A stretch of 64,000 nucleotides of DNA from Theocolax elegans (GCA_026168455.1 CM047426.1:85091986-85155985), one strand, 5' to 3'; shown: positions 29,590 through 43,060, counted from the stretch's first letter. Translations and numbers: made by a program. The notes: generated from the letters alone by a model not told the origin.

Positions 29590-31270
29590 TTAAAATTCAT
29601 CGTCGGTATGATCTATTTTACTCATAGCGCGTTTTTCCTCGTCGCGTTTTGGATTAAAATTTTCTATGGCTGGATCGACCGAATTTAATAAGTCATCGTC
29701 GTCGTCGTCGTCGTCGATATTATCGATTAATAAATCACTGTCCGAGTCTGATGATCCTACGCTTCCATTCGTTTCACGTATCGTTCCTCTTTGACGTCCT
29801 GACATACTACCATACAGTCTTCGTTGAGTCATGTTGATTCTTGCTGATTTTTTCATGTCTTAAAATAATAATGTAATTAGTTTTATTGCAAATTGTTTTA
29901 ATTTTTGAGAATATCTATAAATCAATTTTTAAGGCATACCTTGATTTGAAAGTTCAGTTGATTTCTTTTCATTCTCTCCTAAAGCTAGTGTATTCTGAAG
30001 ATTTGCATTAAATATTGAATCATTTCCTTCGATAATACTATCAATATTAGCATCATCAATTCGAAGTTGTTCTAATTGTCGTTTAGTAGCTGCTTGTCTA
30101 TTGAAAAATATACAAATAAATTAATAGAGCAATAAGATAAATATATGAGCAAAATTAAAAAAAGTTGCATTTATACCTTCGTTCAAATCTTTCTTGTTCC
30201 ACCTTGGCTGCATCTTCGTAAAGATGTTCCAAATATGCTAAGTAGCGAAACTTTTGTAGATAATCATCGTACAAAGCTTTCAGTTCAACTTCTAGTTTCT
30301 CAAACTCCTCCATAAATGCAGGACGAACTTTTCTTAAAGTTTCAAGTCTTTTTTGATTTCTCTCCAATTCAGTTTGACGTCTCTCAATTCGTGCATCTAA
30401 ATTTTGTTCTGTATCCTATATACACATAATAATCGTTTTTAATAATTAAAATTTCTAAATTTACCATAACAATGTACAAAATTTAAATTTACTCACCTTA
30501 ATATTTTCAATTTGATCCTTTGTCTCTTCTATTTCTTTTTTTGTGTTTTCAATAATTTCTTTTATCGCAACTTCAATTTCTGAAGTATCATATTGACTAG
30601 CAATTTTAGTATTTCTAATGTCACGTAACTCTACTTCTCTTCCAAGTAAATCATAAAGCGTTGCACCATTGATTGTCAATTGACTAGCCAACTGCCTTGT
30701 ATTTTTTAAATCAATAAGCCTGTCAGTAATATCAAAATTTACAGTGCTTTGGTTTTCAGATTGTAAAAGGTCATTTGTACTTTGTAATTGAGCTTCATAA
30801 AGTAGTGATGTCATTTTTAAAAGTTCTTTTACTGCATGACCATCAGCCATATAAAGTTTTTTAGTATTCAGTCTAATGTTTACTGTTTTTACCTATTTAT
30901 AAATTATAAATACAAGTATATTAAACAGTACATTAAAATATTGATTTTTTAACTTGTGATGAAAGATTTAGAGTATACCATAAATTCAGCAACATAACAG
31001 ATAAGAGCAACTCTGTCTTGTTCAGTACTGTACTCTTTTGGTACATTGGCATCATTATCGAACCGTTTAACAAGCCATATAAGGATTTCTGCAACTAAAG
31101 GAAAATTTGGATGCTGAAAATTAGAGAGGGAAATAAGCCTAGGATAACCCAACACCCTCATCATTTCTGTAAAATCTGTGAAGAATAAAGTAAAATTAAT
31201 ATTTTTAATTATTTAAGCAATATTTTATATAATAAAATAATTACTTACTCCTTAAGTCACGGTAAGACAT
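29590..31270 (-). CDS. CLUAP1: Clusterin-associated protein 1 / IFT38 (6 exons)
   Basis: Core subunit of intraflagellar transport complex B, needed to build cilia; in insects, mainly in ciliated sensory neurons and sperm. Exons, in transcription order: 31249-31270, 30979-31175, 30497-30892, 30177-30415, 29940-30097 and 29590-29858. Phases agree throughout, giving 426 residues, close to the vertebrate protein. The start MSYRDLRNFTEMMR and the following LGYPRLIS match the conserved N-terminus (calponin-homology-like domain). The middle (about residues 140-290) is a charged coiled coil including [14 protein letters not shown]. The tail is acidic, with an eight-aspartate run and the ending TDDEF. 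The splice from exon 2 to 3 was chosen because it restores the conserved FMxKTxxIxLNTKKLY spacing. The acidic run is written by GTC/GAC-type triplets and could vary in length. Confidence 0.95.
29694..29719 (-). repeat. Coding trinucleotide repeat in CLUAP1 (poly-Asp)
   Basis: A TCG-type triplet run on the plus strand encodes most of the eight consecutive aspartates of the CLUAP1 acidic tail. It is a coding microsatellite with probable length variation. An acidic tail is usual in this family, so it is likely tolerated. Confidence 0.85.
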
Positions 31271-31577
31271 TTTTATAAAAATATATAAGTTTTACTTAAA
31301 TATTATAACTATGACTTTTAATAGTATATATGCACATTGCACAGTCATGCACAATACATTTGTTTACATTTTTAAGCTTCAAAGCGTTACCATGGTGATT
31401 GAAGATTCGTATTTCTAACATATTATACATTATCCAATGAAATTGAATGATTCAAAATATTGAATTTAAAATAATTAAGTAGTCACTTTTACTAATCAAT
31501 AATTTGTTTTTATTAAATAATTTTAAAATTCTTATTATTACAATAATAGATATTATATACAAACTTTATAACAAAAA
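31271..31577. other. Short spacer between ICT1 and CLUAP1
   Basis: Only 307 bp separate the ICT1 stop codon from the CLUAP1 start codon on the same strand. It must hold the ICT1 3' UTR and the CLUAP1 promoter and 5' UTR. A GC-richer patch at about 31,375-31,400 contains CATGGTGATTG. I see no clear X-box (RFX site), although ciliary genes often have one. Confidence 0.6.
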
Positions 31578-32451
31578 TTAATCAATAAGTGCACGTCTAG
31601 CTTGTTTTATTTGTGACCTCATTCTTTTAGCATATACACGTTCTTGAGATGCCTTCATTTGTCTCTGTATATGCTTTTCTTTTGTAAGTTCATCAGGTTC
31701 TGCTGGTTCAATAACAAGATTACGTATCATTTGTCTAATTTTTTGCAAAGCATCAGCCAGATTTAATTGTTGCGATCTTGTTAAGTCAGACTTTACTATT
31801 AAGTAACCATCTTTATTTATTTTATTTTGATGCTATAAAAATATTAAATTACCTTTAAGTATTCTATACATATAATTTATATGTATATATAAAATCAGTA
31901 GCTCATATATATAGTAACTTAAAACTATCTTAACTAACCTCTGTTAATAATTTTTCTTTAATTTCATCGGACAACCATGAAGCATCTTTAACTTTAAACC
32001 TTACATCGACTTTTGTATTGACTCGATTAACATTTTGTCCACCTGGCCCAGAACTACAACTGTATGTAATGTCAATTTCTTTCATTGGAATATAACCAGT
32101 AAATTTTACAGATGGATCTTCTGGAACCTATTTAGCAATTTATTAAATATAAATTAAAAAAGAATATTAAAAAATGTATAAATTATCTACTAAAATTATG
32201 ATGTTTACTATGGATTAAAGTAATGTAGACTACAAATGTTTATAATAACATTAATTGTAATACAATAAAAAAATTTAATAAATATTGCTTACAAAATTTG
32301 GTGTTGATAAATTCAATTTGCTTTTTGGATATAAATTTTCTAAAGAATAAGCACTTTTATAAGTTAATGTCCTTCCAAGTCCATATACATGACTTTTGTT
32401 TGTTATTTCGGTTTTAAAAATTTTCAAACACTGTCGACCCACGTAATTCAT
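31578..32451 (-). CDS. ICT1: Peptidyl-tRNA hydrolase ICT1, mitochondrial (3 exons)
   Basis: Codon-independent release factor of the mitochondrial large ribosomal subunit (MRPL58), which frees nascent chains from stalled mitoribosomes. Exons, in transcription order: 32293-32451, 31939-32127 and 31578-31832, all phase 0, giving 200 residues, near the usual family length. The first about 45 residues are basic with few acids and look like a mitochondrial targeting sequence. Exon 2 carries the catalytic GGQ inside CSSGPGGQNVNRVNTKV (GGQ at about residues 82-84). The C-terminus is the lysine/arginine-rich helix expected to enter the mRNA channel (KASQERVYAKRMRSQIKQAR). It lies upstream of CLUAP1 on the same strand with a spacer of about 0.3 kb, but mechanistic coupling is unlikely. 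Confidence 0.93.
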
Positions 32452-34721
32452 TATTATATTTAACTAAAAATATTACAAATTTTACAGTTCATACACACAC
32501 AATACATTAATTAAGGTTAGGTTCGCATACACATATAATTTCTTCAAAATATAATACTGTCGGCACATGTACTACACTATAATCTATTTTATTGACAGTA
32601 GATAAAAATGCCGAAGTTTATATTTTTCTCCGCTAGATTAAAATAAGAGTTTAATTTTTAAACTTCATATATTTCCTATTATTTAATGAAATTTAATAAA
32701 ATATTCACAGAAAATTTAAACAAAATAGCTAAAACACAAAATAACATAAATAAAATTTAAACTAATAACAAAAATTCAAAATATAATTTAAACAATAAAA
32801 AGCAAATCAATGATTGAACAAAAGGAAAAAAATAAAAGTAATGAAAATAAAAACTATTTAAATAAGTATGTATTTATGTTTTTGAATAGAAAATAAATAA
32901 ATAAGTTCGATATATGGGAAGAAGAATGTAGCATCCTATCTAGTTTCGAGGTCTCGTATACGCGACGGTTGAACATAAAAGATTCACAGTCTCCCTGAAG
33001 TTTTTGGTGCAATTGTGCGCGTTTTTTTCGCAACACTACGGCGATTGCTCAAAGCCGTTCTAAAATCATGCTAATAAGATCCACAACAAGGCCAACTTGG
33101 ACGGTCTTTTTACTCTCGATCCCCTTTTACTATGTATACAGTTTAGATGTGAGAGGGAATCTATGCATTCGAACTATTGTCGTTATAAATAAATGGAATT
33201 ATGTTTATATAACTAGTAGTTATCGTGGAAAATATTGAACTAGAATAATTTTCTTAATTGTATGTATTTAATTTTTGAGTGATTTATTATATAAATTCTT
33301 TGTCGGTAGTTTTGAAGTCACTAGTCCAGGTGTAGTTTTTTTCATTAATATACAGAAAATTTGTTCAGGAAGAAGTAGCAAAATTTTATAAAGTCACTAA
33401 TAATATAAGTATGTAAAAAATTCCAAAGTAACAACTAGAAGCTTATTTTCAAACTTTTGTATTTTTTTTATACATGTATATAAAGCAATTTATAGTCATC
33501 AATAATAATATACTGTTGTTACTTCACTTTACATTGAAATTTGCATACTTGTATTTTATAATAATGCAATCGAAATTTTTGAAGTTTGCAATACAAATTT
33601 TTGAAGTTTGGATTATTTTTCAGCGCGTCAGCGTCCCATACTAACAAAATTTTCTTTAAAATATTTAGCTTATTTATCTTTATTTTAGATTAGGTAAAAG
33701 AAAACTAAGATTTCCCTGCACGTGAAAATATTTATAATATGTTTTGTATGACAAAATGAAAAATTAAAGGTCTATTTTGTAGAAAAAAGTTAATGCTTGG
33801 GTGACAGCCATGTGTGCTCTTCGCCATATCAGATTTTCTCTATAAAACATACCTCTCATTTTCTACATTACTAATAAAAATAATTGTTAAATATGTCTTA
33901 AATAAACTAAATATTTAAAAAGAAAATTATTATCCAACTGGGAGACGTTTACGCATTCTTTCAGACATTGATGAGTACTCTTAAGAAATTAATAAAATAT
34001 AATAATATATTAAAAAGATAGCTTATGGTATTATAATTGTACGTACAAATTTTTATTCTAAACTTTGGCGGTAAATAGATTTTTTCATTAAATTGTGATT
34101 GACATGAACAATAAACATAATATATAAAAAAGAATAATACTTTAATCGTTAAGGCAACGTACCGTTAAATCCAATTTCAAAATCAAAGTAGTAACAAGTT
34201 AGCAGCTATCCAAGAAAATTGTGATAAAATTAACATATAAAAGTTCTTGTCTCAAGATGTAGAAACGTCAGTTTCCTGAAGAGGACTAATTCTGTAATTA
34301 ATGTGAGTAAAACTTGCAAAATGAAATATGCAGTTCATAAAATGCATCCTTTTAATAATTAATAATAATTTATAAAAGAAGTTAATATTTTTAATACATT
34401 TAAATTTTCGTAATTTTTTAACGTGAAACTTTCAACTTCTTTCTAATTATTTTAATTTTTCGATAGCAGAGATATATAATTTTAAAAAGTTTCGTTAAAA
34501 AACAACCACTCTAAAAATTATTATATAGCGCATATAATATATATCCAGCAAAATCTCGAGCTGCATTATTTGAATGAGAGAAATTCTTTTATTCTTCGCG
34601 ACAATCTCCTCAAACACGTGGATATCGATCTTATACACGAACAATCGAGTATCGTCACCAATCGTTATTGCAAAACGAAGTCATCGTGTCGCATAAATTA
34701 CGCGGAAACCAATCCTCTGTA

Positions 34722-34764
34722 CACTCGCAGAGATGACGCGATATATTTTTTCACTCGCAGAGAT
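34722..34764. repeat. Pair of 13-bp direct repeats
   Basis: CACTCGCAGAGAT occurs at 34,722-34,734 and again at 34,752-34,764, within a GC-richer island. Exact repetition 30 bp apart may be a duplicated binding site or a small replication slip. Confidence 0.6.
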
Positions 34765-35222
34765 TCTGACATTTTTTTTATTCATTCATTTCATTACTGT
34801 ATTGGATCTCGAGGGTGTCATTATAAGCGCGCATATAGAGGACACTTCCTTCAATGACAACCTTTTCAATTGCATTTAATCTGCGATCGATTCAGTGTCG
34901 CGCAGATCCCATTAGATTTAATTTATGGAAGCGTATATTTCGTCGCTTTGTAAGATTTATAAACCGAGGTTGAGGAGAGGATTGTCTATAGAGGTGTTAA
35001 ATTAATTTTTTATTCAATTTATTTTATATAAACACATACGCACATATATATATATGTTGATTGGAATGTATGTATAAAGAAAGATAACAGATCGTTTTAT
35101 GTATTTATTTTATACATTATTCATGATTCATTAATAAAATTTATCAGGTTGTTATATAGATGTATCGATATTTTAAAATTCAGGCGAGGAATTGTTTGTA
35201 TTGTTTACTTGGGAGTTACAAT

Positions 35223-35447
35223 ACACGGAGAAAACATTTTAGTAAAAATTACTCTGTTATTGAGTAATCGAGAGACAGACTTGACAAATAATAAAAATGT
35301 TATCTGTGAAATGTATTATAAATTTTGAGAAATTTAATAGATGTATAGTAAATTCCTATAATATGTAGTAATTTTTATCATTTGTCGAATCTATCTGTCG
35401 ATTAATCAATAGCATAGTAATTTTTGGTAGAACATATTTCACCGTGT
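35223..35447. mobile_element. MITE-like foldback element with TA flanks
   Basis: Two arms of about 80 bp are imperfect inverted repeats. The left begins TACACGGAGAAAA; the right, read backwards, begins TACACGGTGAAA. Both continue through shared blocks such as AAAAATTACT, TTGA(G/T)TAATCGA and GACAAAT(A/G)ATAAAAAT. A TA dinucleotide borders both ends, the duplication typical of Tc1/mariner-type elements. There is no ORF inside. The outermost bases match the left end of the element at 18,471, suggesting one family or a shared transposase source. Confidence 0.7.
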
Positions 35448-37789
35448 AAAAATTAGATTAATTTAAATTCGTTATTTTTTACGTCCGGTCAAAGTAATAA
35501 ATATGTTCGTTATAATTATATTATTTAATTATTAAAATAAAGCCTGAGTCGATCATATCAATAAATAAACTGTATTTACCCATAAGACACGTGCGTTTAT
35601 ATTTAGAATACATAAAACTTTTTTTTTGACAAATCTTCGGTTTTTTACCGAATTTGATGACTAACCCAACAGGTTTTCGTATACACATTACTGAATAGAT
35701 ATACGTTAAAACATTAATAAAGTTCCTTGTGGATGGCGCGGTTAAAACATTAAAAATGTGACGTAGTTGCTTAAAATCTTTGCGTCACTATCAGGCATGT
35801 ACAAAAATATGCCTGGAGGCACGATCGCAAACAAGTAGTATATCAAACGCAAAGAATCGCTTGTAATGTATACATTAACGTTTGCCCATAGACACGGTGA
35901 TACAAGTAAATTTTTTTTATTTTAATCATCGCTACTTTGAAAGATTCAAGGATCGTTGCTCATTTTTTTTCTAATATTTAAGGTTTACAATTCATTCAAA
36001 TGCAAATTTATAATCAATATAAAAATGATAGACTTCTAATTGTATGCTTAAAATTACGTTAAATTGTTATTAATTTTTGTTAAATAGTGTAAATTTGATT
36101 GATACGCACATAGTCATTAGACGTCTAGATATTTATATTCATTATCCTTTACGATTCTATTTACAATATAAAGTGTAAATTATAAATAGAAAAATGTCTA
36201 TCATCTTTTTTTCATTTTTAATTATATTAGTTAAGTAGTACAACCAAATTTATCTTTTCATAAAAACTTTTACGATTTTACCCAATAAATTTCCTCATCG
36301 ACGTTTTATTTCTACAAGTTTTCAATTTCTTGGTTGCTTACTGTACATTACAAATAGATAAAATTGGGATACTAATCAATCAGTAATACATGTAGAACAT
36401 ACATATATTAACATTGCATATTAACACCTCTTAAATTGTTGTTAATTTTTTATTAATAACATTAATTTTATAATCATTTTATAAAATATTTTAGAGCAAT
36501 AACTGTAATTACTGATTGCATTATGTTACAGACGGAATACGTGCGTATGTTAATAGAATTTGCGGGTCGAGATCATTAGTTCATCGTTTAATCAACAATC
36601 CTTCATTAGACGTACTATGATTCATTACAATTGTGTACGTCTCACATAATTTACTTGATATGTCTATCTATAATTACTTGTACATATTATTTAAATAAAT
36701 ATATTTATTTAACGTTTACGTCAGGTTCTTTAAATATTTTTGAGATGTATTATACAATTTAATTGGTTTATGAGTAGCTCAATGCATAACATCAGAATTG
36801 AGTCAATCAATTTGTGAACCGGTCATATTTTCGTACGATCTAAAGGAGCCGTTTAATGACTTTAATCGAGTGGTTTTATCAATATAAAAAAGCATACAAT
36901 TATTATTACAGAAATGCTTAAAAAAAAATTTTTACTCATGAATTTACAATACTAACCGTTTTCTATAAAATTAATAATGATATTAAATAAATGGCACTTC
37001 TAAGCTCTTTGTTTAAAATTATAATTAGTAAACTAAACTCTGATAAAAAATTGAACAGCGAAACTATTTATCAGACTAGACTCTAACTAAAACCAACTAA
37101 AATCCTTTTTCCATTAATGCAAACTTACATATACTCATTCCTGAAACCTTTTGTTATCTATATTTATTATTTTTGACGGTATAAACTTATAATTATATTA
37201 TTTTTTTCAATTTTAAATCGATCGCCAATCATTAGCTAATTAATGCTAAAGCATCTGATGAAAGTAACACATCGACTGATATCTGATATCGGCTCATCGT
37301 CATCATACTCAACTTTTCTTAAATATTTAATTAAATTATCGTTGCGTGTTTAAATTTTCGTATAAAAATTGTTTTAAATCTCAGTATCCAGATAAATGAC
37401 ATATAATCTAATAAAATTATTAAATTATTAGGTACATAAAAAATATGCTTTAAATAAATTATTTGAAATTGTTTGAGCAGTACGTTGAGCATAAATTACA
37501 ATACGATAGAAAAATTGTATACAGATACTTGCATATTAATAATAATAATATCGATGTTAAACAAGTTTTTCGTAGTTGTTATATTTAATGTATCATAATG
37601 TTGATTTCTTTCTATATACTTTTAGCTATATTCTTTCAAATGCCGTCGGGAAAATTGAGCTATCTGACCTATAACTGAAGTTTTGAATTTTCAAATGTAA
37701 AAAACTGCAAAAAAGTTAATGCTTTCTTTTTTAATTAATTTTTTCTATAATGCAAAATGCATATAAATCATTTGTATAGTGACTATTAG

Positions 37790-37998
37790 TGGGCAAAATA
37801 GTGATGCTTTGACTTGTATTTTTTATTTTTTATGCTAAAATACGTAAAAAAATTGGTTTCAATGAAAATATATGAAAATACAGCTAAAAATGAACAAAAA
37901 TTAGCTATTTTTTATATATTTTTATTGAAACCCATTTTTTACCTATGTTAGAATAAACAAATAAATAATACAGAGTCAAAGCATTATTATATTGCCCA
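37790..37998. mobile_element. Foldback element with long inverted arms
   Basis: Left and right arms of about 100 bp pair through GGGCAA, ATGCTTTGACT, GGTAAAAAA/CGTAAAAAA, GGTTTCAAT and AATAGCTA-type blocks, leaving a very short loop near 37,895. The whole unit can fold into one long hairpin. There is no ORF and no clear target duplication. It is probably an old MITE; hairpin RNA formation if transcribed is possible. Confidence 0.65.
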
Positions 37999-40320
37999 TA
38001 TTTATAATACGCTACGATTTATGCATCAAATAACAACTGCGAAAATAAAAAAAAAAATTTTTCCGTTTTGGCGTTAATAAGTTAATTCCTATATACAGTT
38101 ACGTTTATGGAAATCATACTTTTTTTTGAATATTACTATATTTAACGCGTTATTTTCGAGCTTGAACAAATCGTTTCAGTTATCCAATATTAACCTTACA
38201 GGTATCTGAATTTTTCTTTTTTTTTTACTGGTGATATTGAAAAGTCTATTTTACAATATATTTCGGCATTATTTTTATATAATAGTTCAAGATTACAGCT
38301 TCTAAGACCGTAATTTATTTCTCTAACCTGTCTATCGATTTAATCGAAAATATATTGAAAATTCTCTAGACCTATATACCATTTACTCTCTAATGTACAT
38401 AAACACGCATCAACATCGACCATCATAATTACAGAACCTCTTTAATAACAGTTTTAAAATCTACGTATAATCGTCGATCTATTAGTAACACACTGTGCAA
38501 GTTAACTTTTACCAAAGTTATGTCATGTGATTTGCAACGCATAACTAAAGTCACAGGTTGGCATCGATTACGTTGTCGAATCATCGATCGATCGTTTCTC
38601 TCTCTCTCTCTCTATACACACATACACATACACACGCGCGCGCACGCATAAAAACCTACATAAGTACATACATACATACATATATACCTTGTAATTCATG
38701 CACGCAAGTGTGTCTGCAGGTTCATAAATGCGCTCGGGCGCGCGTGACGAAACGTTAATCGTGATCGTAGCCCAACTGGGAATTCACGAGGTCCCAAATA
38801 TGTACATTGCCCCCGAGCTTCGTACTATACCTTTTTTGTTGATTAGTCACGAGAATTATTTTTCTCTTTCTTTCTTCCTTTATTTTGCAGGTTACTATAA
38901 AATTATTATAAAGTTATGGATTGAGGAAAATTTCAATTTAATTGCTGGGTTTTTAGGAGGAAATTTTTAGCAACCGAATTATATACCTTACAATATTTTT
39001 CTAATCGCGATGAGTATACATTATTATAAAATGTACATTGTGTAAAATAAAAAAGTATGTGAAATAGAATTATCGAAATTCGGTATTAACGTACCCTGCA
39101 CATCGATACGAGACCGAAAATCTCCCGCATTAACGTCCAAAACCGCAACTACAAATCCAATCCAGTAATCTATATATACATATATATATACACGTGATAC
39201 CTATATAGAAACTCGTGCGTGCAACCACGAAAATTGGAGTTCGCGGCTCCCTTCGAAATTCCCGCGGCTCAGATTTCGTAAATTCCGCCGGAGATGGTCG
39301 CTGCGAATTACAATGCGCGCACGTACGCGTCGTTACTCCGTTTTTTTTTTCTCTTATATACTCTTTCTCTCTGGTAGACGCTTCTTTTCCTGGCGTAACG
39401 TGCTCGGATGAAAATCGTGAGTAGGTGATGTAATTTTTGAGAAATTTCGTAACACCAAGATATTTTTTCGCGCTCGCCTTTATTTCCGTAAAGGATAGTA
39501 ACTGGGTATAGTTGTAGTAATAGTAGCCGTATATACCTTGTTGTTTCGAAGATTAAAATCATTGTGTGAATTCGTTTGGACGTCAGGCAGGATGCGAAAA
39601 TGTATGCGTTCGTGGGTTTTAATGGAAATGTCTTAATGTTGGGTAATCGGTGTTATGGGAGTTATGGTAACATTTAATTAAAAGGGCAGGAAGTCATTCT
39701 TTTATTTTTTTTTAATTAATTCTTCAAACTTTTGTGAGATTTGATTGATTCCGTCAAATTTTTTGGCGATTCAATGGATATAACGTGAAAGTTCTGTTAT
39801 ACTGCAATTTTAGGTTTTCAAATAATCGGTATAAAGGAACTTTATAATTATACATTTTAAAGAAATCTAAAATAAAAAGAATATATAGGAATTAAACATT
39901 TTTGAAAATATTAGCGTGTTACTAATCGGTTTCAAAAGTATTATATTCAAATAAATTTTCGCAAGTCTGATGAAAACTAATTGTATCTCGATATTTAAAC
40001 TAAAAAGTTATTAAAACTTGAGCTTATATCACGTACCAACACTTTTTTCTTAATTGAAAACAAATTACATAATATAATCAAAAATTACATAATATCTCAA
40101 AACATATATATTCCATGTACATTTCCACATAATAAATAGTGCAAAGATGTAGCACATAAAAACATTACATTAACAAATAACAAGTCTAGCACACTATATA
40201 TCCGTCTAAATAAGCAAGTATATTAAAGAAAAACCACTAAAAGCAATCACTTCATGATGATAAAAATTGAATCCTCATCTCAGAGATCTCCATTCAAGGT
40301 AAACACCGCAAATTTTGCAA

Positions 40321-40389
40321 GTGTGTGCGTCTGTGCGTGTGTGTGTGTGGGTGTGTGGGTGTATGTACGTACATATATGTGTGTGTGAG
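40321..40389. repeat. (GT)n-rich microsatellite
   Basis: An interrupted GT run with GGGTGT and GTATGTACGTAC interruptions, set in AT-rich DNA. Confidence 0.85.
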
Positions 40390-43060
40390 AATACGAACCA
40401 TCATTTCGATTCTTCATCAAAAGGTATAAGTGTAACGAGATGCTCGTAATTTCGCGGGCATTGAAATTCTTGGCGCATGACTTGGTAGAGATGGGAAAAA
40501 AAAAACTGAACGAAAGCGAGTTTCGAGGAAGAGACGTAAAAAAAAGCGCATCGCGTCATTATCGAAACATTTGCATGTGACTTAACAATTTTCGCTTGTA
40601 CGGATTACGATATATTGTTTCGCGTTTAAAATTGTGGGAGAATCCGTGAGTCACATTAATTGCGAGAAAAACGACGTTGGGTTATGATCGAAATGGAAAG
40701 GTGAGCACGACTGCTCGTAAGTATATACGATTAAGTTTATATACTTGTAATTTTATCCTTTTTTGCGAAAGTATACGAATTTTACTTTATTTTACCATTT
40801 ATTGCTAATTTATTTATTAATAACAATTATTATAATAAGGTTAAATTATTACGCTAGTTAATGATAATTCTTTGTCCAAGTACATTGTGGATAAAATGAT
40901 TAAATATATACCACCACTAGTTTTTTACGGCGTTTCATACAAAGATTTAACGTTATTATTCGATTAAAATAAAGAATGCTATAGTAAGAAAACTATGTTT
41001 TAATCATTCTGTAAATATTTTCCTTTACATAACGCTATAACAATCGTGATAAGAAAAAAATAAAAAAAAAGGTGTTGCACGCGATCAATTAGTTGTATGT
41101 ATAATCTGATGCTATAAAAATTAACATAAGCAAGTTTCTTCTTTATATACTTAATGACGTTAAAGTTCAGTGACACTGATTATGATGTGCATATGTAGTC
41201 TTTATCATCGATCAGCTGTTGAGTCCAGAGGATGAAAAAGTCGCGTGTTGGCGGAAACGCGCATAACCGTGAAATAACCGAGTGCGAGCAAGTAAGAACA
41301 ATTATTATCATCTGCTTATAAAGTTGAAATGTCTATATCATTGTTCTTGTCGATTATAAGGTTGTATTTTTGCAATTTATTATGGGGAATGAAAATCACA
41401 AAGAACATTTAATTTGTAATGTAATATTGTAATTTTATGAAAAAAAAAATTAATGTCATCAATTCAGTTTTGATGATTTGATAAGTAACTAGTTGATATT
41501 TTTAGATATTATTTGAGATAAAATTACGATATTTTACAACTACTTAAATAATAACCCTGATAAATGAGTTAATTTTGGTAATCGCAACAAAAAGTACAAT
41601 TTACCATATATATAATCAAAACTGTGTGTAATTTTCTTTAAAATACGTGAAATAATAATTATAATATAATATTATTCAATAATAGAAAAATAAACGTATA
41701 GACTGCTATTTATATTAAAAAATAAAAGATTTAGGGTTATTAAATTGTTTACCGAAAACGTAATGTGCCAGTCAGAGTAGGATAAACAAAATTACAGGTG
41801 AATCTTAAGCAGATGTTTGCAACCGTATAATGGCATGCGGTTTTGTTGTCATTTTCTACGGGCTTTTATACACTTTTATTCCATGCGGGTGGCACATAAC
41901 GACTATAACGACCACAAAATCGTTTTTAATACCATCGTCCACAATGAGTCCATTGACATTCGTCAACAAGATAATTTTCTTTAAAAAACATTTATTTATT
42001 TTAAATTTTTTATTAATAAAAAAACTAATTAATAAGATATTTTTTAATTAAATACAACATTAAAATAAAATTTAAGTAATATAAAATCCATCTCTTTGGG
42101 CATTAATAATTATGTAACTACGTAGTATATAAATAGATTAGAAGTTTAAAATATATAAATAATAAGGTTTTGTTTTATTACGTAATATGTCATTTATTTA
42201 AATGCATAAAAATTTCTCTAACAATTTTTATTTCCTAGAAGTTAGACAAAATACCTAAATATGTAATCATTAAATTGAGTAGGAAGAAATGCAAGGTAGT
42301 CAATTATTTACTTCGATTAATATAAATATATCTAAACTTTATGCTCATAAATGTATAAATTAAAGTTACAGCTTCTACTAAATGTAATTTACTACCTCAA
42401 TTAAAATCTGAATAAAAATATGGAAGTAATGAATAAATGAAATGGAGGACAGAGTTTCATTAGCTCCGGTTAATTAAGAAGACTGAATCAAGGTACGTAA
42501 ACAAAAATTGATTTCGATCACATACCGACTAACGTTTTCGATGATTTCATTACCAGCCCGTCATTTGCACGAATAAAGATGAAAATTCACTTTCGAACCG
42601 AGGAAGCTCCTTCGTTATAATGGTAAGTATCCATGCATGTTAATAACTATCTTTACTGGCATGAAAACAATTGAAATCGGATTATACGATGCACCTACAT
42701 GGTTTGATTTTGCTCCTGTGGAAGTTAGGTAAGCTTTTCCTTTAAAATTATTCTTTTCTCACATAACTATCTAGTTAAGTGTAATTAATATGTACGGAGG
42801 AATAGCAAATGTTTGTAAAATAAAATGTATAGATATATTATTTAATGTATTTTCGATTAGATAGAATCATCTATAGAAAATAAATACACTACTGATTGTG
42901 ACTTAAAAATAATATATTTGATAATTTTAAAAAGGTACGTATTTAATAAGTTACGTAAAATACATGGTACATTATAAATATCAAGATGAGGAAATGTGAT
43001 GTTTGTTAATATATTACAGCTGAATGGCAGTTGATCGTGTCACGTGCGCGTTACTGAAAA

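Larger units (their letters stand above)
32452..42930. other. Long gene-poor region between ICT1 and the peptide cluster
   Basis: No protein gene is recognised. Named contents are the inverted-repeat elements at 35,223-35,447 and 37,790-37,998, a GT-rich microsatellite at 40.32 kb and CT/AC tracts at about 38.6 kb. GC-richer islands lie near 32,930-33,110, 34,550-34,910, 38,550-39,480, 41,210-41,300, 41,830-41,970 and 42,450-42,640. The islands at 41.24 kb and 42.6 kb each end in a donor-like GTAAG, but no reading frame there resembles a known protein. They may be enhancers or non-coding exons. Confidence 0.55.
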
